DNA of 64,000 nucleotides from Enoplolaimus lenunculus (GCA_030248215.1 JASANG010001402.1:326501-390500); one strand, 5' to 3'. Shown: positions 1 through 11,177, counted from the first letter of the stretch. The notes: generated by a model not told the origin, from the letters alone. Made by a program: numbers and translations.

Positions 1-104
1 TAAGCCTAAGCCTAAAACCAGGCAAAAGAAATTAGTCTAAACCATAAGCTTACTCTTTACTAGTCCCACAGAACAACGTTCCGTCCCTGATCGTTACATT
101 GGCC
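1..104. mobile_element. TTAGGC-array MITE, partial at left edge
   Basis: The window opens inside a TAAGCC array. It continues through the conserved AATTAGTCTAAA and CCCACAGAACAACG blocks and ends in the terminal repeat TTACATTGGCC. The left end lies outside the window. Confidence 0.7.
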
Positions 105-248
105 GAAAGGATAATATTAATTTGTGAGCATTTTTAAGTTGATGTATTCGTAGCTATCAGCGTCTATTACCGAGCGTTCAACGGGTAGCAAAATAGCCTG
201 CATAGCAGCAATTTGCACTACGACATAAAACATTTTAAATCGTTTCAG

Positions 249-1428
249 AATGAAAACAGTTACCGTCAAACAAACGATTCTTACATTTTTTATTCGCGTC
301 CGTTTTGCGTTGGTCCAATGGTTGGTTCGTTTTGGAGTGGAAATCCGTTGCTTTTTGTGTCGACCGCAGGGGTTCAATATTTCAAACCAAATGCGGCGAA
401 ATCTGTTATGATACAGGTACGTAAATTACGTTCACCTTGTATAAGGTTATATTTATGGTCAGTTTGAAAAAGCTGTTTTCAAATGCGTGTAGTACCTATC
501 ATCAGTAGATACTATTGATTAGAACCTAGTCAGGGCCGGAGCAGCAGCAACCCCCCATACCCCCCATTTGGGGGAGCCCCTCACCCCTAAAGGGGCCCCG
601 CCCTAACCGGTTGAAACAAAACCACTTAAGTTTTAAAATGCGTCTGGCATCTCGATCCCGAGTTTGGGGCCCCTACTCTGGAATTTGGTGGAGCCCTCAC
701 CCTGTAATTTGGGGTGGATGCCCATCCTGGTATGTGGGGGGAGCCCCCACCCCTGCCTGCTCCTGTACTTAATTTTACATGTCTGCAAACAAAAAATTTG
801 CAGTTTGGTTTGGTTAAAGCTTCGACTTTTGGTTCGTTTAGGTTATGCTGGCGGCTCTGGTGCTTTTGCACCGCCCTATTAAGTATCTCTGTTCATTTTA
901 ACTTTTATCTTCCGTTCAAAAATTCCATTACGCTTTTATATACTTTCGCCCACAGGCTTAAGCTTTTAGGCTTACACTTCAATTGTGATAGGATAATGCT
1001 TTTGAAAAAGTTACCTAAGCCGAGACGTGAACCTTTGCCTAAACCATTACTCAAACTTAAACCTAAGCCTTAATCTTTAACGTGTAGGAAAGTGTACAAA
1101 AGATTTATATTATTTTGTATCAAATCGGCTTTCGGAAACATTTTTAATCCATTATTTATTTCAGGGTCCTATTGATTCGTCCAGCATACTCCACATTTGC
1201 ACCCATCCATCAGACTGTAATCTAAGACCGCGTAGCATCCTTAAAATCCGGTCTCCGATCGCAGAAAACGCCGCTTACTGTGTGCCAACTTTTGAAGACA
1301 CATTTAGCGATGGTCCTGTGGATGTTCGCTTGGTCCTTCCGCCGTTTCAACAAATCCAGTCCCGTCAAATGGCATCCGACTCGCATGTCGATGGAAAAGT
1401 CTTAGCAGTGAAAAATTTTGGAAATTAA
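249..1428 (+). CDS. Last two exons of an unrecognised gene
   Basis: Exon 249-416 follows a TTTCAG acceptor and ends at a GTACGT donor. Exon 1165-1428 follows another TTTCAG acceptor and ends in TAA at 1426-1428. Both exons are in phase 0 and join cleanly into about 143 residues. The first exon encodes a hydrophobic, aromatic stretch (FCVGPMVGSFWSGNPLLFV), then a sequence ending KSVMIQ. The second begins GPIDSSSILH and carries spaced cysteines. An ATTAAA sits about 15 bases after the stop and could serve as the polyadenylation signal. The intron holds a worn TTAGGC element at about 944-1075 and G/C-homopolymer-rich repeat sequence. I do not recognise the family. The 5' exons would lie left of the window. 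The acceptor/donor pairing and frame support a real gene. Confidence 0.5.
944..1075. repeat. Degenerate TTAGGC-type repeat in an intron
   Basis: TTAGGC/GCCTAA-like words are scattered here (for example AGGCTTAAGCTTTTAGGCTT), with no terminal repeats left. This is probably an old copy of the TTAGGC MITE group. Confidence 0.35.
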
Positions 1429-1675
1429 CCCAGTCTCGTTGTATTAAAACATATTATTTTTGTTCAGATTCAATTTTAGCATTTTGTGTTGCATCATCAT
1501 CTTCGGTAATTTGCTTACACACTCACTGTGCTGAAAATGCCAAATTTAATTTTTACAACACCCAAATGAATTTGAGTAAGTTTTTGGCCGTATAGCCGAA
1601 TTCATTTAATATTAACAGCGAAATTTTGTAATTAAATTCAATTTTATGTCACCATATAAACTTTTCATTTAATGC

Positions 1676-2080
1676 TGTAGTGACCCGAATAAGAGAGTGG
1701 GTAATAAGAGGGGGGTAATCAGAGGGGGTCCTCAGTTTGAGTCCCAATCAATAGGAGTCCGTATCCCTTATAACAGTCCGTTTGCTGATAGAGTCCCTAA
1801 GCCCTAATTAGACTTCATAAAAGGCAATTATCCCTAAATGCAGTGCGTAAATGACTCCAGACCAAAGAAAGTTGAGTTCGTTACCATAAAACATACTTAA
1901 GTTTTGAAAGTACATTCCCAAGTATAAACCTTACATTATCGTTTAAGCTATTGGCACAAGACGTTGAATTTTATGGATAGTTGCAATACCGTATATATCA
2001 GTAACGAAGGGCCGCGGAGGGTGGATTAAGAATAAATAACAGTCCGTAACCGAATAACAAGGGGGGTACGTAGAACAGAA
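1676..2080. mobile_element. CTGTAGTGACC MITE, copy with worn right end
   Basis: The left end is GCTGTAGTGACCCGAATAAG, followed by stretches rich in GGGG and in AGTCC/ACTCC. The right part (CCGTATATATCAGTAACGAA, then CGTAACCGAATAACAAGG) matches the copy ending near 49882. The copy at 38752-39203 has both ends. Confidence 0.6.
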
Positions 2081-2947
2081 ATTCAGTTTTTACACGCGCA
2101 GTAAGCAAATTATTTTGGTTGATGTATTACTGTATTATAATTTTATGACGGTTCAATTTTTTGACATAATTGTTTCGTTTGTCCATAATCAGTGTAATTA
2201 CTTTACTGTTGAATATGTTTTTTGTCACCGCCCTCTGGCGGTGACTCCTGTATTCGCTAGCGGTATAGTTCAAAGACTTATGTGTTATAAATACAACAGA
2301 ATGTTTTCAGTGAAATTATTGATACAAATTTTTAAATAGAATTTTAACACACGTGTGACGTGCGATATAGCTCATAAACTATTTGCAAGTAAGCTTATTC
2401 TAATAAAAAGGGATGGCAAACATTCAATAGAGCTTCCATATTTCTGCTTTGCCATTTAATATTACCTAAATGATTATTTAACAAAACCTACAACCTAAAA
2501 ATATGAAGCATCGACAGTTAAAACTTGTTTTTCATTTTTACAGCTCCGGTTTTAATTACGCCATTAAAATTCCGCATTGTATATTAATTTTGATTGAACA
2601 GGTTTGGATACTAAGTTGAGAAAAATGAAATGTTGGAGTTCGTGCCTTTATAGCACGTTTGTGCGGCCAGCCAGTAGCTCTACTCCGGTAACTCAGCCCA
2701 ACGGCACCTTGCTACACACTGCGCCGAGAGTATGACTACAGCTATCATCGTCCGTTGAAGCATATTACTCGCAGCTTCACTTACAGTAGGCCACGCCAAA
2801 GGTCAGTTTTGAGACCTGGGAGGGGGAAATTTGAAGTATCACTTAGCATACAATCCTTACAAAGCACAATGGTTTATGTTTGCTATATATACAAACACAA
2901 TCAATTGTTCAATATGAAGGAAAAGTTACGAAATTCATCCAAAATTT
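2081..2947. other. Intergenic stretch, nothing assigned
   Basis: AT-rich intergenic sequence. Short open frames at 2115-2339 and 2755-2958 show no coding composition or splice context. No repeat family was recognised. Confidence 0.4.
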
Positions 2948-3147
2948 GGCCAATGTAAAGAACACTGGCGGAACAGTGTTATAAGCATATTCCTAAGCCG
3001 AAGCCTAGCCTAAGCCTAAGCGTAAGCGTAAGAATGAGCATATTCCTAAGCCTAAGCCTAAGCCAAGCAAAAAAATAGTCTAAACCTTAAGCTTGCTCTA
3101 TTGCAGTCCCACAGAAAAACGTTCCGCCCCTGATCTTTACATGGGCC
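2948..3147 (-). mobile_element. TTAGGC-array MITE, complete, perfect 8-base TSD
   Basis: The ends are GGCCAATGTAAAGAACA and TCTTTACATGGGCC. The flanks are CAAAATTT on both sides, a perfect 8-base target duplication. The interior holds TAAGCC arrays, with TAGTCTAAA and GTCCCACAG blocks at the side that is the left end in the opposite orientation. Confidence 0.88.
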
Positions 3148-3527
3148 CAAAATTTTAAAAATTTGGATGCATCCGCTGTATTTTTTCTTAAAAATTTTAC
3201 AAAGCCCGGTAAATAATTGTACCCGTTAATTGTGGTGGCAAAAAAATGAAACTTCTTTGAAACTTTAATCAGATTCAGATATTTGAACTCAGATAAGAGT
3301 GGGTGATACCCGATTACTTCCCCCAGTCACACAACATAATAGAAGGTTATAGTTCGGTTCGCAGTGTTTATATTATTACGTGATCGCATGCTTCTGCTCA
3401 TACTCAGGCTTTAGGCTCAGGCTTTGGCTCAAATATTTGTCTTTTCCAATTCGTAGAACCGCAAGATGGTGTCCATAATCGTATTTCATGACAGATGTGA
3501 CAATGGTCGGGTTTGTGAAATTCAGTA

Positions 3528-3771
3528 CAGTTCAAAATTTAGTCAAATTGACTCTCTCCGAAATAGGCTCTACGGGAGTACACAAACTGGGTCAAATTGG
3601 GGTCCGCCTAGACTACGGGAGTACACAAACTGAGTCAAATTCCACTCCGCCAGATTCAAACTTGCGACTCAGTGAGTTGAATTTGATCCTGGTGAAGTCA
3701 AATTTGACTCAGTTAATTGTACCGTCAAGCCTATTTCGGAGAGTGCATTTGACTCGCTGTTTTTTGCAGTT
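3528..3771. mobile_element. CACTGCAAAAA foldback MITE
   Basis: A palindromic element built from repeated GAGTCAAATT / AATTTGACTC words, with CTCTCCGAAATAGGCTCTAC near the left end and TATTTCGGAGAG near the right. TA lies at both flanks. Related copies are at 30415-30613 and 37633-37847. The open frame 3488-3802 is an artefact of this palindrome. Confidence 0.75.
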
Positions 3772-3969
3772 TATATACTTATGTGTTTATGTACTTATTT
3801 AACGTCAAGGTAAGTGATTGGACAAAAACGCATTTATGCCAATTTTGAGATTGAGCGAACAGAAAGACGCCTTTGTACTCATGAAAGTATCTTCGGTCTA
3901 CAGTATCAGTTAGTGCAAGGTTACTATGCCAGAACTGTTCGTTTGTGCCACATTAATGTTTTCTGTGAC

Positions 3970-4100
3970 TCAAAAATTTACTTAACTTAAGTACGCTTTT
4001 AGATACAATCAATTGGCTAAGTAATTTCTTAGCAAATACTTCAAGTCATGTTACTTAAGTAAAGTTTCAGAAACCTAGTCGCGGTCAACTAGAATATTTT
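3970..4100. repeat. Unclassified repeat shared with 11960-12055
   Basis: The segment ending TAAAGTTTCAGAAACCTAGT, followed by CGCGGTC, has a diverged counterpart at about 12020-12050 (TAAGGTTTCAGAAACC, then CGGCCAAGGTCGC). Both are preceded by AAGTAA-rich sequence. Ends were not defined. Confidence 0.35.
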
Positions 4101-4330
4101 ACCGAGTATTTTTGGCGTACCTACTTTTAATAACGCGACTTCCAAATGTCTTGTTTGCAGATGAGACAAAATGTTCATCTCATAACTCTTTGACCATACA
4201 ATTATGGGAAAAATTTTCAACGAAACATGACCGTGAGAAAAAATTTTAGCCGAGCATATCTATGGGAAAATTTCTCAGCCATCCATAACCGTGGGAACAT
4301 TTCTCGTCAATCGGCGATAATTTAACTTGG

Positions 4331-5090
4331 TTACGACTGAAACAGTTTCAACCATTTCAACCCACTATTGGCTGCTTTTTTCGCCAATGGCAAGCTATTG
4401 TTCGACCTGTCGACAGCTGTGCCCTGAGTGTTAGACGTCGTGGCGCCTGAGGTTGTGGGGGTATTGTGGGAATTTTGTACCCCTCCTGCAGAATTTGACT
4501 GTTTTCGTACCAGCTTATCACTCGATGACTTTGTCATTAAGCGCCTGGTGAAATTAGCCATAGGTGGTGTTTTTTCCACTGCTGTTGGCGATGTAGCTGG
4601 GGTAGAAGAGGTAGAAAGCCGATCATTGCCTGAAGGAGACGAACTCTGAGCAGGGAGTTCGCCAGGCCTCGACTCTCGGGAAGTTTTTGGTTTTGTATCC
4701 ATGGCCGACACTCGAAGGCTGAGAGATTTTTCAGAATCACTTGACGATTTATCAGTTCGGGGGGTAGGCGAAGATAACGGGGAAGAAGTGCTATCCCCTC
4801 GGTCCCCACCGGACCTGTTAGATGCTATTCTAGCTTGTGATCTACAACTAGAGTATGTTTGGGGCTTGCCTGAGGTATAGGTTCCAGCGGTCGTTGGTTT
4901 GACGTCAGGTTTGCCGGATTTTTCAGGTGCTGGGGGTGGCTTTTTGGGACGCGGAATCGGATATTGAGCGCGTTCGACGGCTGAATGAAATATCGGTTTG
5001 ACCAACGAGTATTCTTCGGTACAATTGGTTTCGGAAAATTCGCCCATAAATTGTGTCGCCAACGCGACACCTTTTGCTTTACTGACTTGC
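4331..5090 (-). CDS. Ser/Thr/Pro-rich protein, terminal exon
   Basis: An open frame of about 250 codons ends in TAA at 4331-4333. The first in-frame ATG is at 5047, but the frame stays open upstream to about 5110. A TTTTAAG sequence at 5091-5097 could be a splice acceptor, so this is more likely a terminal exon than a whole gene. The product opens with an ordered-looking part containing VKPIFHSAVERAQYP. A basic proline run (IPRPKKPPPAPEKSGKP) follows, then a long Ser/Thr/Pro-rich part with many SSSD and SSP-type words, and it ends GLKWLKLFQS. GC content and codon use are clearly higher than in the flanks, which supports coding. No domain was recognised. It may be a disordered adaptor or cytoskeletal protein, but that is only a guess from composition. 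Upstream exons were not found; the next kilobase is filled by MITEs. Confidence 0.55.
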
Positions 5091-5143
5091 CTTAAAATTT
5101 TGACAAACCGTAATTATATTTGGGTATTATAGATAGTACTTGA

Positions 5144-5358
5144 GGCCCATGTATAGAACAGGGCCCGATCGTTTACCGAAAATGCTATAATAGAGTCAGG
5201 TTAAGCTTTAGATTAATTTTTTGCTTAAGCTTAGGCTTAGGCTTAGGCTTAGGCTTAGGCTTAGGCTTTAGGAATAGGCTCATTTATACGCTTAGGCTTA
5301 GGCTTGGGCTTAGGAATATGCTTATACTACTGTTCCGGCCCTGTTCTGTACATGGGCC
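5144..5358 (+). mobile_element. TTAGGC-array MITE (GTATAGAACAGGG ends)
   Basis: It starts GGCCCATGTATAGAACAGGG and ends CTGTTCTGTACATGGGCC. The flanks GTACTTGA / ATACTTGA are an 8-base target duplication with one mismatch. The interior has seven or more TTAGGC units, then GGAATA words. Confidence 0.85.
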
Positions 5359-5387
5359 ATACTTGATAATGTTTCCATTAATATTTC

Positions 5388-5549
5388 GGCCCATGTTACT
5401 TTAAGGGGCGTCCAGGTTTCTGGTGGGTCCACAAAAAAAGTAAGTTTACATTCTAGATAAAATTTTTTGCTTAGGCTTGCTTAGGCTTAGGTTTAGGCTT
5501 AGGAATACGCTTAATCTACTGTTATACGCCCCTTAAAGTAACACTGGCC
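5388..5549 (+). mobile_element. TTAGGC-array MITE (GTTACTTTAAGGGG ends), perfect TSD
   Basis: It starts GGCCCATGTTACTTTAAGG and ends CTTAAAGTAACACTGGCC. The flanks are AATATTTC on both sides, a perfect 8-base duplication. It lies only 29 bases from the previous element. Confidence 0.9.
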
Positions 5550-5575
5550 AATATTTCAAAGAACACTTAAAATAT

Positions 5576-5667
5576 CAGGGTACAACCGGAGGTTGGCCTC
5601 CGGCTCCGGCAAGTTTCGTTTACGTCCGGCTCTGGCTCCGGTATTTTTGACTCCCGGTTACACCCTG
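5576..5667. mobile_element. CAGGGTGCAACCGGAGG hAT-like MITE, short copy
   Basis: The ends CAGGGTACAACCGGAGG and CCCGGTTACACCCTG are inverted. The interior consists of GGCTCCGG words. Flanks resembling an 8-base duplication (TAAAATAT / CAAATATG) are worn. Confidence 0.75.
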
Positions 5668-6081
5668 CAAATATGTTTGTAGCTTGAAATTTGTTTGCTT
5701 TGTAACATTTTTGTTAATGACTCAAATTGCAGGTAAATAAACTTTTACGCACAGAATTCGCAACAACTGTGGCGCATGGTATCACGACAACTGGTCGCTG
5801 AACAACTTGTATCCGAAATTTCATTGTCTCGACAATTCGCCGCATATCGTTATACTTATGCTTAAGGGTTGTTAGGATTACGCTTAAAATTAGGCAATGA
5901 TATATTTACTAGGCTTTAAGAAACTGTTGGGCGACCAGGGTATCGGGCGCCGAACTGTAGATTCGTGGTGCATGATTGCAATGAAAACTTCAAAATGGTC
6001 CGGTGGGTCGTATAACGATTTGTGGGTAACCAAATCATTTGCTTGAGTCCCACAGTTTTCTAGCCTCTGTTACTAATCCTA

Positions 6082-6327
6082 CACTCAAAATATTATTTCT
6101 GATATTTAAGAAAAAATTTCTTACATTTGTGAAATATGATTAGCAAGGTGCACTTGAAAAGCATTTCTGTTATAACAGAAATGTTTTCAAAAACGTTTTG
6201 AAATAAAGCCTGAAAATAAACGTTTTCCAGTTATTTTTAGAAAAATTGTCTTAAATATCAGCAAAACTTTTCAGATTTGCCACAGAAAACACTTTTGTGA
6301 AAAAATTCAGAAATACTTTTTTGTGTG
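6082..6327. mobile_element. CACTCAAAA MITE, TA-flanked
   Basis: It starts CACTCAAAATATTATTTCTG and ends CAGAAATAC, T-tract, GTGTG, with TA on each side. The interior (GATTAGCAAGGTGCACTTGA, TCTGTTATAACAGAAA) is shared with the copy at 35205-35449. Confidence 0.78.
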
Positions 6328-6827
6328 TAGTTGCGAGTCTGATTTCGTTGTCAACAATTCTTAAACTTTTGGCTTGTTTTGACCAATCAGAGTCTTCCCC
6401 TAAACATATCCGAGGACGCCCCCACTAAAGTGTTCCATTACTCTATAAGTTTCGTGGTCCGTGAAACAATTTTTAGTTTTCCAGGATGGAGTCGCAAAGA
6501 TCGGGTCCGCCAATTGGGGGGGAAGGCTGAGTGGCGCTTTCGCAGGCACTGGGTACCTGTATCGTTCCATATCGCATTTGTTGCCGACGACATGCAACGA
6601 ATGCTGTCGTCGGCATAATGTATGATCATGACGATCAATAACTCGCAATAATTCTTCAGCGTATTCATACGATAAGTAATTAGTAATACTGTATACGACA
6701 ATAAATATATCAGCCCAACTAATATAACGACTTGGATCTTTGTTTGGCTAAAAATAAATAATAATACCAACCTTTACGTTGTAGAAACATAACTTTAAGT
6801 CGACCTTTGACTGTGAATAAAAAAATT

Positions 6828-7023
6828 GGCCAATGTAATACTTGAACGGGCGTAACAGTAGATTATGCGTATTGCTGAGCCTAAGCATACATAAGCCTAA
6901 GCTTTGCAAGAATGTGTTCCTAAGCCTAAGCCTAAGCCTAAGCAAAAAATGTAATCTAGAATCTAAACTTACTCTGTTATAGGCCCACCAGAAACCTGGA
7001 CGCCCCTTAAAGTAACATGGGCC
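6828..7023 (-). mobile_element. TTAGGC-array MITE (TTAAGGGGCG ends), perfect TSD
   Basis: The left terminus is GGCCAATGTAATACTTGAA and the right is TTAAAGTAACATGGGCC. The flanks AAAAAATT / AAAAAATT are identical. Short open frames on the minus strand here come from the array. Confidence 0.87.
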
Positions 7024-7292
7024 AAAAAATTAATTTAAGCTTATGGAGCTATCATTTTAACAAGCTTACAATCTTTGCCACCCGTCGTAAACGTTAACTG
7101 TTGTTTTGAGTGATTTTAACAACGTTGACAAAAATTGCAAAAATTAGCAGAAATATCGCGACTTTACCGTTTCTGTTATGATTATTTGTTTTTATTTTAT
7201 GTCAGATCTCATTTCAAACTAAGATTCGAACCCCAAAGGGTAACTTACATCTTGTGAAGATTTGTATACTGTAGATACGCCTGAGAATTGTT

Positions 7293-7451
7293 AGCCTCTG
7301 TATAGATCAGGGGCGGAACGTTTTTCTGTGGGACTAGAATAGAGTATGCTTAGGATTTAGACTAGTGTTTTGCTTGGCTTAGGCTTAGGCTTGGGTTTAG
7401 GCTTAGGAATATGCTTATAATGATGTTCCGCCCCTGTTTTTTACATTAGCT
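7293..7451 (+). mobile_element. TTAGGC-array MITE
   Basis: The left end is AGCCTCTGTATAGATCAGGG, then CGGAACG. The right end is GTTCCGCCCCTGT followed by TTACATTAGCT. The flanks GAATTGTT / GCATTGTT are an 8-base duplication with one mismatch. Confidence 0.8.
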
Positions 7452-7616
7452 GCATTGTTAAACACTGAGCATTGTGTATTATTTCTCGCTTTAGCTCATT
7501 TGTATATAACTGGTGTTTTGAGAATCAGCGTTCACCTATTTGAGTATATATAACTTTTCAACCATTTACCCAGCAAACCATAGTCAACAGTCCCTAATGC
7601 GCGTTCGTTACACTAA

Positions 7617-7838
7617 GCCCGTATTCTCAAAAGTATGTAGCATCTATCATCAGTTGGTGATAGGTCCGGTAACTTTGAAACCAGCGCATGGTGAGGTTTG
7701 AAATTCGGCACATTGTTCGCGTTTGATTTGCGCTACTTCTGTACCAATTTTGATATCTACAACTGCAGATGTTCGTCTGTTTCAAAACCTATCGCTAATT
7801 GATGATAGATGCTATACGCATTTGAGAATATGGGTCCT
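7617..7838. mobile_element. GCCCGTATTCTC MITE, complete
   Basis: The left arm (GCCCGTATTCTC, then ATCTATCATCAGTTGGTGAT) and the right arm (TGATGATAGATGCTATACGC, then GAGAATATGGGTC) are inverted. CTA lies on both flanks. Further copies are at 10199-10401 (truncated) and 63186-63393. Confidence 0.75.
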
Positions 7839-7839
7839 A

Positions 7840-8214
7840 GTTTAAATTCAAAAACTTCTACAAACTAAATTTTCAATTTTTCAAAACAAAAGATAACAAA
7901 CAACACAAAAGAATCCCTTGGAAACAACTACTTCGTAGTGTGGCGTTATACTTGTCACACAGCGCCATCCGGCGCGGCGCCGGACCGTGACAGATGGCCC
8001 CGCACGTCATCAAAGGTAAAGCTCCATCCTTACCCCCTCGACCGTATCCATAATCCAAATCAGATATTCACGGTTGCCAATTGTGTCCCGTTTGCAATAA
8101 GTGTCTTCAAGGTTTGGATCGTATTCACCAATAAACCGACGCGTGATATATTTGACCGTCAACGCTAAACGCGTAAATTCCACGCAAAGTGATACGGATC
8201 AAAAGTTCAGCAGC
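7840..8214. other. Unassigned stretch with a GC-rich patch
   Basis: A GC-rich patch at about 7960-8060 stands out from the AT-rich flanks. On the minus strand it has a 61-codon frame, but no splice context or family was recognised. It weakly resembles the GC-rich patch at 36060-36250 around the word GTCATCAAA. Confidence 0.3.
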
Positions 8215-8484
8215 TAACCCTTTCTCACATGAATATTTTCAATTTCGTTTAAGATGTAATTTCAAGGTAAGTTTCGATCCCCAGTCTCACGGGTGGGAGG
8301 CGTTTATGATGACCACTGAGCTATAGGAGCTTGACGCTCGAGCCCGAGTAGGCTCTCACGTTTTGTGGAGATTTTGCACTGCGCATATATGTTATAAATG
8401 TTTAAACACTCCTCAAAGTGTGTGCATTGCTCTGACATTATTGTAGTTAGTTGCTCATAGTATACTCTATGACTGACAGGGTTA
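8215..8484 (-). mobile_element. TA-flanked element with tRNA-like segment, copy 1
   Basis: The terminal words TAACCCTTTCTCAC and GGGTTA are inverted. On the minus strand it contains a tRNA-like segment at about 8263-8336: an A-box-like TAGCTCAGTGG and a B-box-like GGGATCGAAAC, separated by normal tRNA spacing. The end away from the tRNA-like part has the conserved TAGTTGCTCATAGTATACTC. Other copies are at 25986, 28826, 34507 and a fragment at 43127. Confidence 0.8.
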
Positions 8485-9117
8485 AATCGAGACCGTAGCC
8501 AAGGGGCCAGGTGGGCTCAGCCTCCTCCCCTTCTGAAAAATTGTTGCCCTAAGCAACGTGAGCTGGCTGCAGGCCTGAGTTAAATCTGATACTGTGCAAA
8601 TCCCTATGCCTGAACGTTGCCTTGACCATAACCTCAGCTTTGGATTTTGAAATAATTTATTTTTATATTCGAATGGGTCAAGAAAGTACGTGTCTCTAGC
8701 TGCCGTTGAGTTCGATCCTAACCTAAACTCAAGATCTAAACGCTAAAGTTGAAAACTGTGCATAAATCGTTGTTCTGATGCGCTCAGCAGCATACTACCA
8801 GCTACCTGATTTTATTTCCTAAACCTAAAGTATATCAGCGTTCAAGTGTTAGGCTATTGAAGTTAACAGCCTGTGTCTTCGCCTAAATCAACGCAAGAAG
8901 TCAGATTTTAGGGTGAAGCCAACATCAAAGCTTTCAGCTTAAGCTGAATGCTATAGAATCTAGTGCAGTGACTGATCCAGAATTGATTATATCCAATGGC
9001 GGATCCACAAATTTTTGTTGAGGGGATGCACGAGTAAAAAAATGTTAAGTTTTGGCACATGTGCATACGTATTTTTTATGCTTTAAAAACAGCCACAAGT
9101 CATACACGCACACACTG
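8485..9117. other. Mostly unassigned intergenic sequence
   Basis: The start (GAGACCGTAGCCAAGGGGCC, then AGGTGGGCTCAGCC) resembles the terminus of the CCCGTAGCCAGCTCACC repeat family at 35609. No gene or other repeat was recognised in the rest. Confidence 0.35.
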
Positions 9118-9310
9118 GTCCATGTATAGAACAGGTCCATCCCAATTTCCTGAGTAATATTCCAATTTTCCAAAGTTCTAATTTTCCCGGGTAATATCCC
9201 AATTTTCCGTAACCTTAGGCTATTCAGAAGCTTAGGTTTAGACTCAGGTTTAGGCTTAATCTTGAGCCTACGCTGTAGGTAAAGTTTAGGTGTAGGCTTA
9301 GGTTCGCGCA
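9118..9310 (+). repeat. Rearranged TTAGGC-type element
   Basis: The left end GGTCCATGTATAGAACAGG is recognisable, followed by AATTTTCC repeats not seen in other copies and then worn GGCTTA / TAGGTTTAG words. The right terminal repeat is missing. Confidence 0.45.
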
Positions 9311-10196
9311 TAGGCTAGAGTTCATAGGCAGACGGATGTAAAGGGGGCAACCCCTCTGTAACCAAATTGGCACTGTTTACTCCCCCCACACGTGAGAAAC
9401 TTGCTAGCAGGGCCGGAGGAGACAGGGGTGGGGGCTCCCCACAAACTCGCGAGCGAAGCGAGCCAGAAGCCAGACGCATTTTAAAACTTGTCAGTAAGCG
9501 CATAGAAAATTACTTGTGCTGAGTTTCGAGGTGAAGTCAATAAACAACTATGAAATTTTGAGATATCGGAACAACCATTGGCATTGTTAGTTTAATTTCA
9601 ACCATGAAAAATTTACACTCGCAGCCGGTAGGGGGATGCATCCCCCCAGATTCGCCCTTGCTTAAAACCGCGAGATTTAATAGTAAAGAAAACTCACGAA
9701 CGAAGCGAGCGAGAAGTCGCATCTTATTTTGTTGCTAAACATTATTACAAAATCTTGGATTTGATCCCTCTAAGGATGCCTAAACCAGGGTGGCCCCCGC
9801 TTGGATGCGTCAGTGATCTGACGAACCCTATTACTCATTGTGAGCCTGACATTTTTCAGACTGCCTTTTGCTGAACGTTAACCTTTCGCCTAAAACTTAC
9901 CCGATTTGCCAGATCCGTTTGCGCCCAGTATGGCGATGTGCATTTCTGGCAAATTCGCTTTCCAATATTTATTGTTTCTCATTTTGTTTCTGGTTTAAAA
10001 TTAAATTAATATTAAAGAATATGTGTTAAGATCACAAATTTAAATGAAAACTAACGAAAAATATGTTTCAAATTTCCGACGGTAACAAACGATATGCAAG
10101 CCACCGGCCAGGGGGTAGGCAGAATTTTACTGGAGGCAAAAGTAAAACTAGAGTAAAAACTGAAACAATTCAAAATGTTGGTCTATATCAAGATAT
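9311..10196. other. Unassigned repeat-like sequence
   Basis: The pairs GGGGGCTCCCC at 9430 and GGGGGATGCATCCCCCC at 9630, plus the twice-used word CGAAGCGAGC with GAAG, suggest a worn inverted-repeat element near 9330-9725. No gene was recognised. Confidence 0.3.
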
Positions 10197-10198
10197 GG

Positions 10199-10514
10199 GC
10201 CCGTATTCTTAAATACGTGTAGCATCTATCATCAGTTGGTGATAGGTCTTGTAACTTTCAAGCCAGTGAATGTTGACGATTAAAATTCAGCACAGTTTTC
10301 GCATATGATTTACTCTACTTTTGTATCAATGTTGAGTTCACTATTAAGTGCAATACTTAGTGAGTTTGAAAACCTATTACTAACTGATGATAGTTGCTAT
10401 TATTCCTAAGACTAAGCCTAACCCTAGCCCTAAGCAAAAAATTAGTCTAAAGCTTAAACTGAATCTATTATAGCCCCTCCGGAAAACGGTCCGGCCCTGT
10501 TCTATACATGAGCC
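10199..10514. mobile_element. Truncated GCCCGTATTCTC MITE joined to a TTAGGC element
   Basis: A left GCCCGTATTCTTAAATACG arm, central part and worn right arm run to about 10401. A TTAGGC-group copy then begins abruptly (TATTCCTAAGACTAAGCC) and ends TTCTATACATGAGCC at 10514. The TTAGGC copy lacks its left terminus, and the host MITE lacks its right one. Confidence 0.55.
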
Positions 10515-11177
10515 TAGGTCTGAGTGACCCATTTTGATTCAGCCAGCGGTTTCAATCTTCAAACCGTAGTATTCCTTTGGAGTCACAACCCTAATAAAAG
10601 ACGTTCTCACTTTGCAACCGGCCTATACCTGGGCATTTGTTGTGTCACGAGACAAAAATTGAAAAACCGTTTTTCGATGATATATTAATCATTCAATAAA
10701 TGCCAAACTTAACCCGAAAAAACTGCCCCTGAACTTCAAAGACAAGATCAAACGGAAGCATATGACCCCCATGCGAGGTTGTCCAGAGAGTTCAGACGGG
10801 GTCATGCCCTACCCCCAACATAAAATCATATTTGTAAGTCAGTGACATAGGGTTTAAATGAAGCATTGTTAACAACATTCAGATTTAATTTCAGACAAAC
10901 AAGTATTTCAATCGGGGGGTTTTTTCAAAGCCTACGCCCAATTCCCAGGTTGCTGGTACTGAGTTGCGATAGCAGGAGTTGAGCACCCATTAAAACCGCA
11001 GTCTCTAGCGAGTCCGCGATGATTAATAACTCAATTTTGCTTGTGTATTTTTTACATTTTGCGAAAAAATGCACCAAAGCAGCATAAAAACAGTACCAAC
11101 TTTGGTTTGAATGAAAGCTACGAACTTTTTTTAAGTTAAGCTGTGTGTTCAGAAAGACAAGGAATTCGAAACATTTA
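10515..11177. other. Intergenic stretch, nothing assigned
   Basis: No gene, RNA or repeat family was recognised. The 97-codon open frame on the minus strand (10925-11218) runs into the next MITE and lacks coding character. Confidence 0.4.

Noticed and set aside
6379-6618. 79-codon open frame on the plus strand
   Set aside because: No splice sites, no domain, and frames are also open on the minus strand over the same GC-rich bit.
7873-8168. Overlapping short frames on both strands in a GC-rich patch
   Set aside because: No consistent splice signals, codon pattern or family.
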